A stretch of 64,000 bases of DNA from Macrocystis pyrifera. Taxonomy: Eukaryota > Sar > Phaeophyceae > Laminariales > Laminariaceae. Shown here piece after piece: positions 34,861 through 46,702 of the stretch. The notes under the pieces were generated by a model that ran no database searches, was not told the DNA's origin, and saw only the letters and a list, made by a program, of their open reading frames with translations. Position 1 is the first letter of the stretch. Every line of letters starts with the position of its first letter. The stretch lies in contig JASSKH010000014.1 of the NCBI GenBank assembly GCA_031763025.1, forward strand, positions 14,065,974 to 14,129,973. Direction: 5' to 3'. The translations under genes were made by a program, and so were the position numbers.

Positions 34861-35870
34861 GCGGGCTGGCTTCAGCGGTTTGGCTTCAGGTTTGAACTCG
34901 TCTTCCACAATGCAAGGGGTTTCATGCAGACGGGCTGTGGCGCGGTTAGGCACCAGAGAGCGTACTTCGATTCCCTCGTTTTTTCCAGCTGGTTACGGGG
35001 AGTTTCCCTTTTCCAGAGTTTAACAGGGTTGACTGGATTTCTCGTTCTGTCCATACACGATGTGCGAGTCCCCTGTTCGATATCGCAACCGGGGAGGCGT
35101 CGTAGAGAGGTCGCGCGGTGGGCGTCCAGGTCCTAAGCTTAAGAGGGCGTCTTCTTCACGGCGCCAGTTAAGGGGTGCATGAGTACCAGGTAGACTTTCT
35201 GGGGAGGTGTGTTTATCCGAACAAAAGGGGGGGTTTGCTATCCTCAGTTTGGTTGATATAGTGCATCTCGGATAACCTGCTTGAGATATCACGTGACTGC
35301 CCTTGTCTGGCCAATCAGTGGGGGAGGAAAGTTTAGCGTTGTTTATAAACATCTGAGGGTTTCAACAAAGGTGGGTTGGCGTATAGGGTTGGTTTGTTCG
35401 TTTTTTCATTTTTATCTTGCGCGTGTTTTTGCTATTCTGGAGTTTAACGGGGTTTACCGCATTCCGTTTTGTGTCACTGTACGAGGGCGAGTGCCCCCTG
35501 TTCGTGAGCGTAACCGGGGAGGCTCCGTAGAGAACGCGCGGGGTGAGCGTCCACAAACGTCATATAAACTTCGAAGGGAGTCCCGTTCACCGCGATAGTG
35601 AGTATGGCGGCGCATTTGTGTGCATGCTGGGGAGGGGTTTTCCTATCGGAAAGACCGGCTTTTCTCTCCTCAGTTGGGTTGGCACAATGTATGTCGGATC
35701 CACCACTTACGATATCGCATGGTTGTCCTTTCTCGGCCAAAAAGCTGGGAAAGATGTTACAGCGGTGGTTTCAAGGATCCGAGCGTTTACAGGTATGCGG
35801 GTGGGTGTATCAATCGAAGGGGGGTGATATCACCATATCCCGAAACAAACGCCAGCCCGCACGATAGGAT
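34861..35870. repeat. ~425-bp tandem duplication
   Basis: CAGAGTTTAACAGGGTTGAC at about 35014 and TGGAGTTTAACGGGGTTTAC at about 35437 begin two diverged copies. Both continue with CCCCTGTTCG, GCAACCGGGGAGGC / GTAACCGGGGAGGC, GTAGAGA, GGGCGTCCA / TGAGCGTCCA, and later CTGGGGAGG and TCCTCAGTT. No gene is supported. Confidence 0.75.
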
Positions 35871-38110
35871 GTGCGGCCGATACGGCCCACAACCCCTCGA
35901 AGCTCCGAAGGTAGCCTTGGCTATTACCCTCGGCGCCATACTACACCAAACGAATAGCGGTCGGACCAGCGCTTGCGATGGCTCATGACCAAGGACCGCA
36001 GGCAGCGTGGTACAATAGTCGGTCTGTGCATGAACTTGGGAAGAGTGAGAGCGTGTCATGTACGCCCAGCCTAGAGCGGGCTAGAAGTCTGCCAGATAAT
36101 CCAAACCGTGGTGTGAAAACAGGCGCGTGTTATGTGACGCAGAAAGTACCCCGGAGCGGTAGCAACTCTCATGAGTGCTTTGCATGCAGGAATTGTGACT
36201 GCTCTCCCAGAACTGATACATGCACGCCTCGAGACTGTAACAGTTCAGTGGTACCGTGAAATTCAGCTACGTGAGTTCGTGTTGATACTTTCAATATATG
36301 GCAAAATCAAATAAGAATCAATCGCTGAGAGCGCGTAAACGTGAGTAGACGCGATTCGACGCGAATAGACGAGGGCAGAAAGGGTCGACGGCTTATCGCG
36401 TTATGAGGAAAAGGGAAGGCACGAACCGTAGGGGGGGGGGGGAGAAGGGCCTAATATTTATGTACCCACGAATTCTAGATACGACCACGCACAAAGGAGA
36501 GGGGAAACAAACGAAATGCTACTGTTGGTTTGAGTAATCCTATGAGTATAACAGGAGGAAACGAACACGCCGGGCAAACACTAAGGGGACGGCTGCCCCC
36601 AACTCCTTTTGCCATACGGATGTTTCTCAGCTTCGCCTCGGATACCCAGTGAGTCTTGAGTCGGTGAAGAAGCGCCAGACGAGCTACACCGTACCCCCTA
36701 CCCTCGCACGTTGGACGCTCCGTGTGGAAAATGAAAACTCGCGCGTACGAAACTGACGAAGTGATCTCCCCCTAAGCCAAACATGACTTGTGTCACCCGC
36801 GAGACCCCCATCTACCCAGGAAGCACCCGATACCCAAGTTTGAGGTACGACTGAGCATCTTCGCAATTGCCGTGAGGGAAGCTACCTCCCTTGGAGTTGC
36901 TCAAACGTATCGTTTTTTCGCCTCTATTATGGTACGTCACAATCACTCGTGTCTCGTGACAGTTCTCTAGAGTATTAGGACCAGGACGAGCGCTACGAGA
37001 AGGCGCTCTGCTCTGCGTCCTGCCGTCGACGACCGCGAGTGTGGTCGTGCGTATACGTGTCAACACGTGCGTGCTTTTGCTTGCGGTAGCGTAGACCGCG
37101 CAGAAGGCCGCCAGCTACCAACAGTGCCGACTCATGATTTCTACCGTCTTTACAGTCATGGGCTGATGGTCTTACAGATATTAATAGTATTTATTCGCGA
37201 CGATATCCTACGAGCTGGTCCCAGAAATATGCGTCACATTGCACCTTCGGGCACTAAAAATTGACTGCGTACATTTCTTTTCCAACGATAAAGCTACCCA
37301 TATGACCGCATTGAGGGAAATGCACCGGTCAAGAGATTTTTGGTGTGATAGTTGTAGTTCGGCAGATAATTGTATTGCTTGTACCAGGTATTTCTTGGGG
37401 AGGCGTTTTTTGCATAGGTATATTAGCTTGCTATACTAAAATCTACAAGTTGTCTTCAGGCCATATATCGGTGAATTCACCAAATATTTAGACACTAGGC
37501 GTTTTGAAATGCGTGCATGATCAAGGGAAGGAGCCCATCACATTTGTTTCATCCTGTGAGCTGTACAAAGACTGTAGTAAGAAGTGCCCGCCAGACTACT
37601 ACTGCTGTTGTACATTGAGCTCTTTGGAAACCCTATCCGTAGGAAATAATTGATTCTTCACCGGAATCACATTTGCACGCTGCCGGATTTTGAGAGTTGC
37701 AACACGAAATTTGCAGTTCGCAACACAATACCAGCGAAAAACGAAACGTTCATTTTTCACTTTCGTGTTGATTTTTCATTTCGTGCGTCATTCGGGGTCA
37801 AAGCTGGCGAAACATCCCCCGAAACCGTAAAATGAACGTCACAATGTGGACGAATATATACCATGGTTTATATATAAAAAAAAAAACGACCACTTGGTTT
37901 GTCGGCATTACACTGAACAACAACCGTGCCAAATGTCGGAATATTAGTCTAAAACACCAGGGTGCAAAAGTTGGAAGGAAGCATGTCTCAACTTTCGAGC
38001 TCGTATCTTGGCCGCAAACATTGAACACAGGGTCTTAATAATGGGTAGTTTTGGGGTTTCAGATTTGCGCCTTCGCCGAGCACAACGATTGGTTGTTGTA
38101 AATTTTTATA
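35871..38110. other. Stretch without a recognised gene
   Basis: Mostly unique sequence of ordinary composition. A run of 12 G occurs at 36431-36442. Open frames up to about 90 codons lack family resemblance. Confidence 0.4.
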
Positions 38111-38194
38111 TTACGGGGGTCCATAGTTAATAGGACCTATATTTACCTATTTTTACTAACAAAATTTAGTCCCGTTAACTATGGACCCCCGTAA
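38111..38194. mobile_element. Palindromic MITE, copy 5 of 5 (short)
   Basis: 84 bp. TTACGGGGGTCCATAG at the left, CTATGGACCCCCGTAA at the right. The interior is about 20 bp shorter than in the other copies but keeps TTTTTACTAACAAAATTTAG. TA lies on both flanks. Confidence 0.9.
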
Positions 38195-38479
38195 TAGTAA
38201 CATCATTTTCAGCTTAAAGGTTTTTACTACCAAATTCTCAGCACATGTTGCGTACTGCACCCCTGCTGGTACCGGGGGTAGGTACTCGTATACCTGGTAT
38301 ATATCTGGTTCGTACGTACCAGGTACGATCGTATCAACACACTAATAAATTTAATGGGTCCAACCTAGACGGACGTGTAGTCCCTGTCTGGCATTTGGTT
38401 TCAAAATAAAACGGGGATTTATATTCCGGTCGGAGTGGTACGTCGGTATAATTGGTCATGCGCCATCGGTGGTGATGAG
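38195..38479. other. Spacer
   Basis: Nothing recognised. It contains several near-palindromic GTACC / GGTAC words. Confidence 0.35.
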
Positions 38480-40410
38480 AGGCTTCTACTGCTGTTGTAG
38501 ACACCGTAGCAAAAAAGGACTGGTGGTTACCCCAGAATTTCGGATACACAGCAGTAGTAGTAGAGTTACGTCAGAGTACACCAAGTATATGAGAGTACGC
38601 TACAGCAGTACCTGTATAGTCAAGGCCGAAGCCCTCCCGGAGGCGATCGCCATGGTCCAAACCACACGTTACATCGGGTGTCCCCTGTGTGGAGTTATCA
38701 GAGTTGACTTTCAGCATCTTAATCGGGGTGACGGGTCTAGCAGCGGCAATCTCTTCCCCATGACCAGCGGATAATCTGTTTGTCAAGTAAATTTTCAGGT
38801 GGAAAATTGGGTAAAATTGGTATTTTTCTCGTCGAGTTTTGAGTCGCTTTATCGTCAAGTCATAATTTTTTATATACTTTTTTTTTCTGACATGCACTTC
38901 TGATACGTCATGGTTAGTGCTTCTAAATATCAAGTCCTAATTCGCAGTGGTTCACGAGATACGACTGCACCATTGATTTTTCGCTTCATGGCTGGCCCAC
39001 CACGTACGTACACATGATATTTAAAGCACATCTACACCTCCACGTGCGTTCGGACCGCATCGTTTCCGTCTTCATTTTGAATGCCGTCGTTTTTGAGCGT
39101 CATTTCACGTAACGTTCGTGAAGTCAATTTTCAAGTGGCAAATTAGCTAAAAAATATTTAACCACTGTTGTCCTTCAAGCGATACACTTGTGGTCTCTCA
39201 TGCGGAACCAGGAAACTTGTCTGCCTGTCGGATCCGAGTCACTCAATGGTCACCTACCGACAAATTGTTTGGGAAACGGCTACGCCCATGTCGCACGCAT
39301 CAGGTCGAAGCCCTCGCGTAGGCGATCGTCATGGTATAAACAACACCTCCTCTCATCGGGTGCCCTGCGCGTGGAGTTATCAGAGTTGACTTCCAGCATC
39401 TCAATTGGAGTGACGGCTCGAGCATTAGTAATCGCTACCCCAAGGCCAACGGAAAATCTGTTCAGGTCTACTTCAAGTGGGAAATTGGGGTAAAAATTAC
39501 TAATATCTCGTCGAGTTTTAAGTCGAACTACGTATTATATTGTGACATTTTTTCATATTTTTTTCTTTCCCACATGCACTGATATGTAATGGTCACTGTC
39601 TCCAAACATAAAGTCATAATTCGCAGTGGTTGACGGGATACAACCCCATGATTGATTGTCGGCTTCATAGATGGCTAAGCTCGTGCACATGATAACTGAA
39701 GCAGATCTACACCTCTCAGTGCGTTCGGACCGCAACGTGGCCGTCGTTTTCATGATTGCATGCCGTCCTTTTTAAAGCTTCATGATGCGTAACGTTCATC
39801 TATTTCCAAGTGGGAAATTGGGTAGATTTTTTTTTCACTATTATACTACTGCTTTGCTGCAACCGATAAGCAGCAGGGCAAGAGCAATGGTCCCCTACGG
39901 ACAAATTTGTTTCGAAACAGCTACGCCCATTGCATGCCGTACGCATCAGGTCGAAGCCCTCGCGGATGCAATCGTCATGGTCCAAACCACACCTCTCATC
40001 GGGTGCCCTATTTGTGGAGTCATCAGAGTTGACCTCCAGCATGCCAATCGGAGTGGCGGGTCGAGCATCATCAATCGCTCCAAGGCCAGCGGAAACACTG
40101 CTGTCCATCAAGTCTATTCTCGAGTGGAAAATTAGGTAAAATTCATATATAATATCATCGAGTTTTGAGTCGAATGTGCAACATGTCATAATTTTTTATA
40201 TACTTTTTTCTTTCGCACCTCACTGATATGTCATAATCAGTGCCTCCAAACGTCGAGTCCTAGTTCGCAGTGGTTCAGGAGATACTACTACACCATTGAC
40301 TGGTCGCTTCATAGATGGCCCAGCTCGTACACGTGATAACTGACGCACATCTACACCTCTAAGTGTAAATCGGGGTGACGGGACGTGAGTGCCCAAGCCA
40401 GATAAAAAAC
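38480..40410. repeat. ~660-bp tandem repeat, three copies
   Basis: GAAGCCCTCSCGGAGGCGAT-like sequence occurs at about 38631, 39310 and 39956 (periods 679 and 646 bp), followed by GGTCCAAACCACAC, GGAGTTATCAGAGTTGACTT, a TCGTCGAGTTTTGAGTCG block, TTTTTTATATACTTTTTT, GATACGTCATGG and AATTCGCAGTGGTT. A partial fourth copy runs to about 40410. On the minus strand all three copies keep a related peptide containing TPIxMLxVNSDxST and REGF, so the unit may descend from coding sequence. No family is recognised. Confidence 0.85.
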
Positions 40411-41140
40411 AACACAATGTCGAATAATCAGCCGCAACCTACACGTGATAGCGCAGTGAAGCAGAGGCAGAACTAGAGGTCCAACATGTGATACAGACTA
40501 GTTTTGAGTTCAGGATGTCCATTGAGAACAAGTCCCTGGAGCCTGAGGTTAACGCGGCTACTGCTGCCCGAGAGGTTCATGCTGATTTGATTGCTGCGCA
40601 GGCACAAAAGCGAAGGAAATTGCTCATGCTGCTGTAGCTGCTGTGCGTAGGTCGACCCACGCCGTGTAAATAGTTGATACTCAACTTTGCAAGCTGCGTA
40701 ATACGCCTCGTCTACGATACCCCATTTTGTCTAAATGTTACAAAGTGTGTGATAAGCCGTTCGCGCGTATTGAGTATGCAGGTATTCCTTGTTAACCCTT
40801 TTAGTACCGCAGTTCCGTTCTGGGGACAAATTATTTGGAAATTTACCGGTTTCAGTCTCGAATATTTCCGTAGTGGAAGATTCCTCGGTAAAACTACGAT
40901 ACGACCAAATAAAACTACTCGTGATAACTGAGCAGATCTGGCTGTCCAAGGACACACACTTGTGGAATAAGCACGCCAAACCGTTCCTTGGACGTGCTAT
41001 AACAGTACTAAACTGGATGGACCCAGACTCCCGCTCGCAGCAGACAACGGCTACAGAAGGAGAGCTAGTGTTTCGGCGAGGGGAGAGTGGAGGCCGGATT
41101 GCCAGTGACGTCGAATGACGGGTGACGAAGACGGGGGCAA
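40411..41140. other. Stretch without a recognised gene
   Basis: No tandem structure and no supported frame. Confidence 0.4.
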
Positions 41141-41148
41141 AGACGGGG

Positions 41149-41223
41149 GACGATACAGAAGGAAAGGACGGGGGAATGCAGGACCTAGGCAGCTACTCCC
41201 CCGTCCTTTCCTTCTGTACCGTC
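41149..41223. repeat. Strong hairpin, 27-bp arms
   Basis: Arms 41149-41175 and 41197-41223 are inverse complements with one mismatch, separated by 21 bases. The stem is purine-rich on one strand (CAGAAGGAAAGGACGGGGGA). No U run follows, so a terminator-like role is not suggested. Confidence 0.9.
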
Positions 41224-41300
41224 ACTCAGCAGCAGCGGCAGCAACAACGGCAGCAGCAACAGCAGCAAGAGTAGCTGCAGCATCAGCAGCGGCAACAGCA
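41224..41300. repeat. CAG/CAA-rich low-complexity tract
   Basis: An imperfect CAGCAGCGGCAGCAACAACGG-type run immediately right of the hairpin. Confidence 0.7.
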
Positions 41301-41459
41301 TGGAATAGCCTGGGGCGGTGGCGGCCAACACCATCAGTGGCGACCAGGGTGGCGCGGGCACGGCCGGGGTGGCCGTGGTTAAGGAATTTCGGATGGCAAG
41401 ACAGAGGGCTCGGTTGTGGACCTGCCGGAAGGGGGCAGGGTTCTACACTAAATTACTTT

Positions 41460-41700
41460 TGAATGGCATCGCCATGGTACCACATATGGTCATGCCATGG
41501 CATCCCTATGGCCTCCCATGGCATGTCATAGGATTTCATGGCACCGTGGGGGGTGCATTGGCATGCCACGGGTGGTACCATGGCAACCTCCGTGGCGGGG
41601 TACTCCACGGCAACATAACGTCATGTCATGACAACCCCCACGGCCCCCCAATGTCCACGGCACCTAGGTTGGGGTTGGGGTTAGGGTCAGGGTTTGTTTG
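41460..41700. repeat. CCATGG-rich block followed by telomere-like words
   Basis: CCATGG, CATGGCA and GCATGCCA / GGCATGCCACGG words are packed from 41470 to 41650, many being 6- to 10-bp palindromes. GGTTGGGGTTGGGGTTAGGG follows at about 41670. No frame is supported. Confidence 0.7.
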
Positions 41701-42834
41701 GATGTCGTGGAGGTCCGTGCAAGGTTCCGTGGAAAGTTTAGCAGCTGGCGATGTCACGGCATGCCACGGCACGTCGCGAAAATGACAACAATGTACATGC
41801 CTCGTTGTGTTGGTTGTTCGTTGGTTGTTGTCTTTATATGTTTATTTGGCTGAATTGGAGGCGAAGGTCTACGTTGAGTCAAAATGGATGAATATAGACG
41901 AATTGAAAGGGACTATTTTGTTTTTTTTTAGAATGGTTTAAGATTACCGAGAACATGCTAATTGGAGGGAACACTTAGTATCACTTCCGAATGAAAAGTA
42001 ATTTGACGTGACAGATGCATTTTCCTAGCATTGATGTAAACGTGGAAGTTTTGCTTTTTTTTATTGTTGAGAGATTTTATTCCAAAAGAACCGTAGAAGA
42101 AATATCTATTTGTCGGTTGGTTAAGTGATTGCCGGGTTACGTCGATAGTTCTTAACAGCATGTTTTTGGTGTTGATATTGTGCACCTGAGCAATTGCCGT
42201 TCTGCCTGGCATTGGTGAGGATCTGTTGCCGTTCACTCAGGACGGTTTCCAACAGGGGGGCTATTTATTATAGTTCGTTCGACATTAATTGATCTAATTT
42301 TGTTCGACTTGATCTGGTTTTGGCTTTCGTCTTGGGGTTTTGTGTTGTCAGAAGGTATCTCACGCGGATTTTAACTTCATTGTGTACAGAAAATATTTGA
42401 TAAATTTATGCCGTACACCGAGCAGGGTGGCTGCTGAGTATGATTGGAGTACAGCTGTGAGCTGTGAGTGCCGGACTGTCATGTGCAGTGGAACACGTAT
42501 ATGGTAGAAGAATGGTTTACTTCGGGGATATTGATATTGTTAACGTCACAGTCATTTCGGCCCCGACTGACGTACGAGGTAAACCCTCGTTCACTCCTCC
42601 GCAATATCTACAACAAGAGAGTCCTTCCAACCTTCATCGTGAGTGATGTATATCTCGTCTATCTGGGTAAGACCTGTCACGCCCCAGGCCGTCGACCATT
42701 TGGCGGTAGCGCAGGCTGCTGAGTATTTAATTCTGCCTCTCGTCGCCGTTGGTAAACGTCTGTATATTGAAAGGCGGCCAACGGCATAGGATTTCATCCC
42801 CCCAAAACCGTTTGTCGAACTCGCGTGACCAGCG
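41701..42834. other. Stretch without a recognised gene
   Basis: Ordinary composition with no tandem structure and only short frames. Confidence 0.4.
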
Positions 42835-43362
42835 CTACAGACTATTGTAAATACGTACTTTAAATTCGAGTATTCGTACGTGTGAAGTAGGTACATGCCG
42901 GGCCAACATCAGGGTGACGACTGCGCCCAAGGCGTTCGCTATACAGGTTATTCTCACCTTCGCCTCGGATACACGCGGTGCTTCTTGAGTTGGCGGTGGT
43001 GCTGCAGTGGTGCTCAGCGTTTCAGTGACGCGCGTGGAGTGTGCTTCCAGATACACCCCCAGCAATAAGCTTCCACCGGGAAATAGGGGTATCTTGGAAA
43101 CCCCCTGTTGTCGCTCGACCGTTGCCCCTGAAAAGCACATCAAACCTGGGGCTTCTGACGTCAAGGGGGGAGGCCGAATACGATCACAACGGCAGAAGGT
43201 GGGTGGTATAACTCTAAGGTCTTGAGGAGTGATGCGATATTGGGTTTTGCGCTAGTAGACGTGGTGAGAGACGTTATACCCACTTTTCGCGTGCGTGCCG
43301 CCACACGAACATACCAAAGGGACAGACCTTGCTTGGTGAACCCCCCAGTTTGATCACCACGA
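42835..43362 (-). CDS. Unrecognised open frame with protein-like composition
   Basis: The frame is open for about 176 codons on the minus strand, with an internal ATG at 43164. It contains AVVIVFGLPPLTSEAPGLM, VSKIPLFPGGSLLLGVYLEA, a short Thr/Pro/Ala linker, then KVRITCIANALG. The alternation of hydrophobic beta-like segments looks more like a folded domain than a repeat shadow. It has no recognised family. It lies on the same strand as the NADAR and gag-like sequences about 3-6 kb away, so it could belong to the same decayed element. Confidence 0.3.
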
Positions 43363-44590
43363 TTATTCTATTCTGTCTCGCCAACGAAGAGCATGGCGTC
43401 GAGGCTATTCAGTGCAATTCTTTTGAGCTAACTCCCTATGCAATGGGCTACACGCATGACTCGACTAGTTAGTAAATTTGTTGTTCTGCTGCGTATATCT
43501 TTATAATAAGGCTGTCGGTCACATCTACGATTGTCATGTGTCGTGCAGTTGATGCAGTGGTGAGTAAGGAATGGTACGACAGTCTCAAGACACGAGGTCC
43601 AAAGGTCACATACCTCCCACAACAAGTACACGGAATACAATTGTACACGCATCAAGACCAATAGCAACAATAGTAACAGTGATACCGTATTTTTATTTAA
43701 CTGATCGCCCTAGAAGCCGCGACGACATACTACGTGTCGATGCTCCATGTTCGTGATACGGTACCATAAGCTGCCGTTCTGTCTCCACAAAGTCTTCGAG
43801 AGGATGCTCTGCGGTTTGTCGCGTGTAGAAGGAAATTATAAGATGTGGCTGCAAGACGTGTGTTCTGTAAGGATTCCAACCCAGAGGTGAACTTGACACT
43901 ACAGTACCAATACTCTTCGACTACGACGCGAATTCCGCGAAAAATACATATCACGCCGTGTGTGATGCTTGTGACACCCCCTCCCCCGCGTGCCGCCTTT
44001 AAGCAGGCGCCATGATATAGAAAGCGCGGGGTTTAAGTTGACGCGATATTCGGCGCAGCGACAGGCGAAAACGAGCAGAGCGGGCTGGTGCATGCGGAAC
44101 TGAATGTACGAGGCTACACATCTCATCCTCTGCATGGGGGAGCACAGAGTGATGACGTGTAAATTCAGGCGGTCAGGCAGTGTTCAGAGAATGAGAGACT
44201 CACATGGATTGCAACGCCTCCAGGCCGATGGCTTCACATACGTATGCAGGCTGTCGGATGCGTAGGGTTTGTTCACTCTCGGAGTTCGATGCACACAATT
44301 TTTCGTGGGGGCCAAGTGGCGGCCACTAGCGACAAGCATATTGTATATCTCGTGGCTCAAACGTTTGCACTCGCCGGTAGTTCCGTGCATGTCGCAAGTC
44401 TACTCGCGTACGTCACCTCAACACGGCATGTGATCGCTCTAGTCCGCGGAAATTCACACTGCCCCAACTCTAGCGACACCGCGGATGTCACCTTCCTCCG
44501 TCTGGCAGTAGAATACTCGTGCCGCCTCGGACGCCGAAAGCTGAGCGCTTATCCGGGGTAAGAAAAAGATGGGCGAGTTGCGGAGGGCGG
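43363..44590. other. Stretch without a recognised gene
   Basis: Only short frames, no repeats. Confidence 0.4.
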
Positions 44591-45360
44591 CCCAGCGAAG
44601 ATAATACAAGAGATGCATGGTAAGCGAGCCCCGGCGGATTCTGGGCTCCGCCTCCGGTCTGGCGGAGGCAAGTCGAAGTCGCACCGTACGAGGCAAAAGG
44701 ATAAACCCGTGCCAACGGAGGGGTTACCCTGTTTAACGGGTAGACAGGACAACGAGGAGTACCGCGAGAAACAGCAAGTGGCGCGCGACGAAACGTTGGT
44801 CCGCCGACCGCAAGAGATCGCGGATAATCCGGATAAAAGCGAGTAGGGAGTCGTGTTCGTATCGGCGTAGAAGTACGGAGGGGGGGGTGGTGCTTCTCCT
44901 TCGTCCACCATTATCGTCGACCTTCGCCGGGGGCCCCCTCCGCATCCCCGAGGGGACACCAAACACGACCCCGGAAGAAACAATGCGTCCAAGCTAGCTG
45001 AAGGTAGAAGCCGTCTGCCCCCGGCCATAAATGCACCGTGTGCCTAGGAGAAGTCGTGCATTCGCCGCACGTCGCCCTGTGCGGTGCGTGTGGTAAAGCT
45101 TACAGGACGGGACGGCGACGAATCTTGGCTTTGAGCGCCAGCAATGGGCTCACGCGTTCGGCCGAGGAGGGGCGACGTGTGTCACTCGAGGGGCGCAAGG
45201 GCCGTCTCCATTGGCGAGCTGGATAAGGTGTTGATGTTGGGGTTCAGACTGCACGTGGACCAGACGTCGGTAAAGCGGGGATTTCCGCTGTTCAATGTTT
45301 GGTCCACTTCGAAAAATACGGGGGAGGGCGCGTCTCAAGGTGGCTTATATCATCCGTAAC
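44591..45360 (+). other. Possible decayed coding stretch, unrecognised
   Basis: A charged plus-strand frame (44613-44846) rich in Lys, Arg, Gln and Glu is followed at 45030-45226 by CTVCLGEVVHSPHVALCGAC, a CX2C-X12-CX2C spacing like a small zinc-binding module. A further frame (45144-45359) contains DKVLMLGFRLHVDQTSVKRG. The pieces are in different frames and no family is recognised. Chance cannot be excluded. Confidence 0.2.
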
Positions 45361-45936
45361 ACCAACGAGCGGATGATAGTCTTGTGACCTGAGGTGCGGG
45401 CGCATTGTTCCACTTGGCGAAGGGGCGATGGACGTAACGGTGCGGCAAGTAGTGGGTGGGAGTACCAAATATTTTCTGGCTAACAGGGTGTACAGTTCAA
45501 TCTGCCAACTGCAGGGCGGGAGCGAATCGGCGTGGCCGCCAGACGGGTTCAGCAGCTGGGGTACTGATGACACGGCAACCTAACGCCATTTCATGTTCAT
45601 TTAAGTCTGGGCAGGCTGCGACGTCTTCCCTGTGATATCCCATCTACCGCTCCTGAAGATGTGAAAGTGTGCTCTGGAATGTGTGTGTTCACCAAGTCTT
45701 TTTGCCAGACCCATTTTTGTTCAAGAAAGTGGCATGTGGACCGTCGACCATTCCGAGGGCGATAAGCTTTTGTTTACGTCATGGTTCTTTCAACACGAAG
45801 CAGCATTAACGCGACCTAAAGCAGAATCACCCCTCGACGTCATCACTCACGACGGTAACGTCGAACAGTACGCCAGGTAGATCGCAGCTTTGGTATTTAC
45901 ACTCGGCAAGGGAAAGCCCACCAACTCCTGCTCACC
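45361..45936. other. Stretch without a recognised gene
   Basis: It includes a 65-codon plus-strand frame (45683-45880) with no family resemblance. Confidence 0.35.
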
Positions 45937-46702
45937 CTACCAGTTTCTCGTCGAGTACCAGGCCTCACTTGAGCGGAGAGTATCGCGAACGGCGGAAAGA
46001 GCTTTCCCAAGCAAAGTTTTCCCTCGCCACCGAGAGGGGTCTGGAGCCTCGGGGTCGTCTGCCGGGAAACCTATGCACCACAGGGAGTCAAAAGGGTTGG
46101 CTTCAGCTAAAAACGTTTGGTGTCAGTGCTCAATAGGTGCTGCTTCGTGGCCGGGTTCTGCGAGAATTTGGCTAAAGTACCAACAAGGACGGCGTCTTCC
46201 CGACGCGGTCCGCGATAGCGCAGTCGAAGTTATGAACGCCTCGACCGAGGCGTTTGTGCTCGGGTGAGTCTGGCGAGGACATAATCCGCTTCGCTGTGTC
46301 GTGGTCCTGATAAAGGCGAGCCTTTTCAGCCATCATATACTGCTCCGCGCATGAATATGAAACATCGTCGTTAACAAAAGCCGCGGGGGACCACTGTGAA
46401 AAATTGGAGAGGGGCTGCCAGACCAGTACCACCCGCTCCGTTGAATACTCGAGAGTACGGTCAAAGACCGACGGTGCCGAGTCGTCGGTGGCCGCAGTTG
46501 TGTGGGGGGAGAAGGGCGCTTCTCTGAGAACGCTGAGCCCGTGGTGCACGAGGCGAGTCCGGTTCCACCTAGACTGACTCTGTGTCACTATTGCTCGTAG
46601 GTAAAAATCGCCAGACGATTTTCTTACTGCGCGCGATGATGTCTGTCTTGGACCCAAGGGGGCACGGGGCTCTGAGCTCGTTCTGCTTGACGAGAGCTGC
46701 AA
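45937..46702 (-). pseudogene. NADAR-domain sequence (YbiA-like), broken
   Basis: The 176-codon minus-strand frame from 46702 has a low-complexity N-terminal half, then the NADAR signature: PLSNFSQWSP (residues 98-106), YSCAEQYMMAEKARLYQD (about 116-133) and HKRLGRGVHNFD (149-160). In the NADAR/DUF1768 family the SNF loop, the E-Q-Y-M/F-x-A-x-K helix and the K-x-x-G-R segment shape the ADP-ribose-derivative pocket. Further motifs of the C-terminal half (AKFSQNP and LWCIG types) are recognisable along the same strand down to about 45937. The domain is therefore complete in outline but interrupted about twice. It lies downstream of the gag-like fossil on the same strand, so it may be a captured domain of that element or an unrelated decayed gene. 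Confidence 0.75.

Noticed and set aside
35752-35766. TGTTACAGCGGTGG as a second copy of the LTR start at 56852
   Set aside because: Only the first dozen bases match; the following sequence is unrelated.
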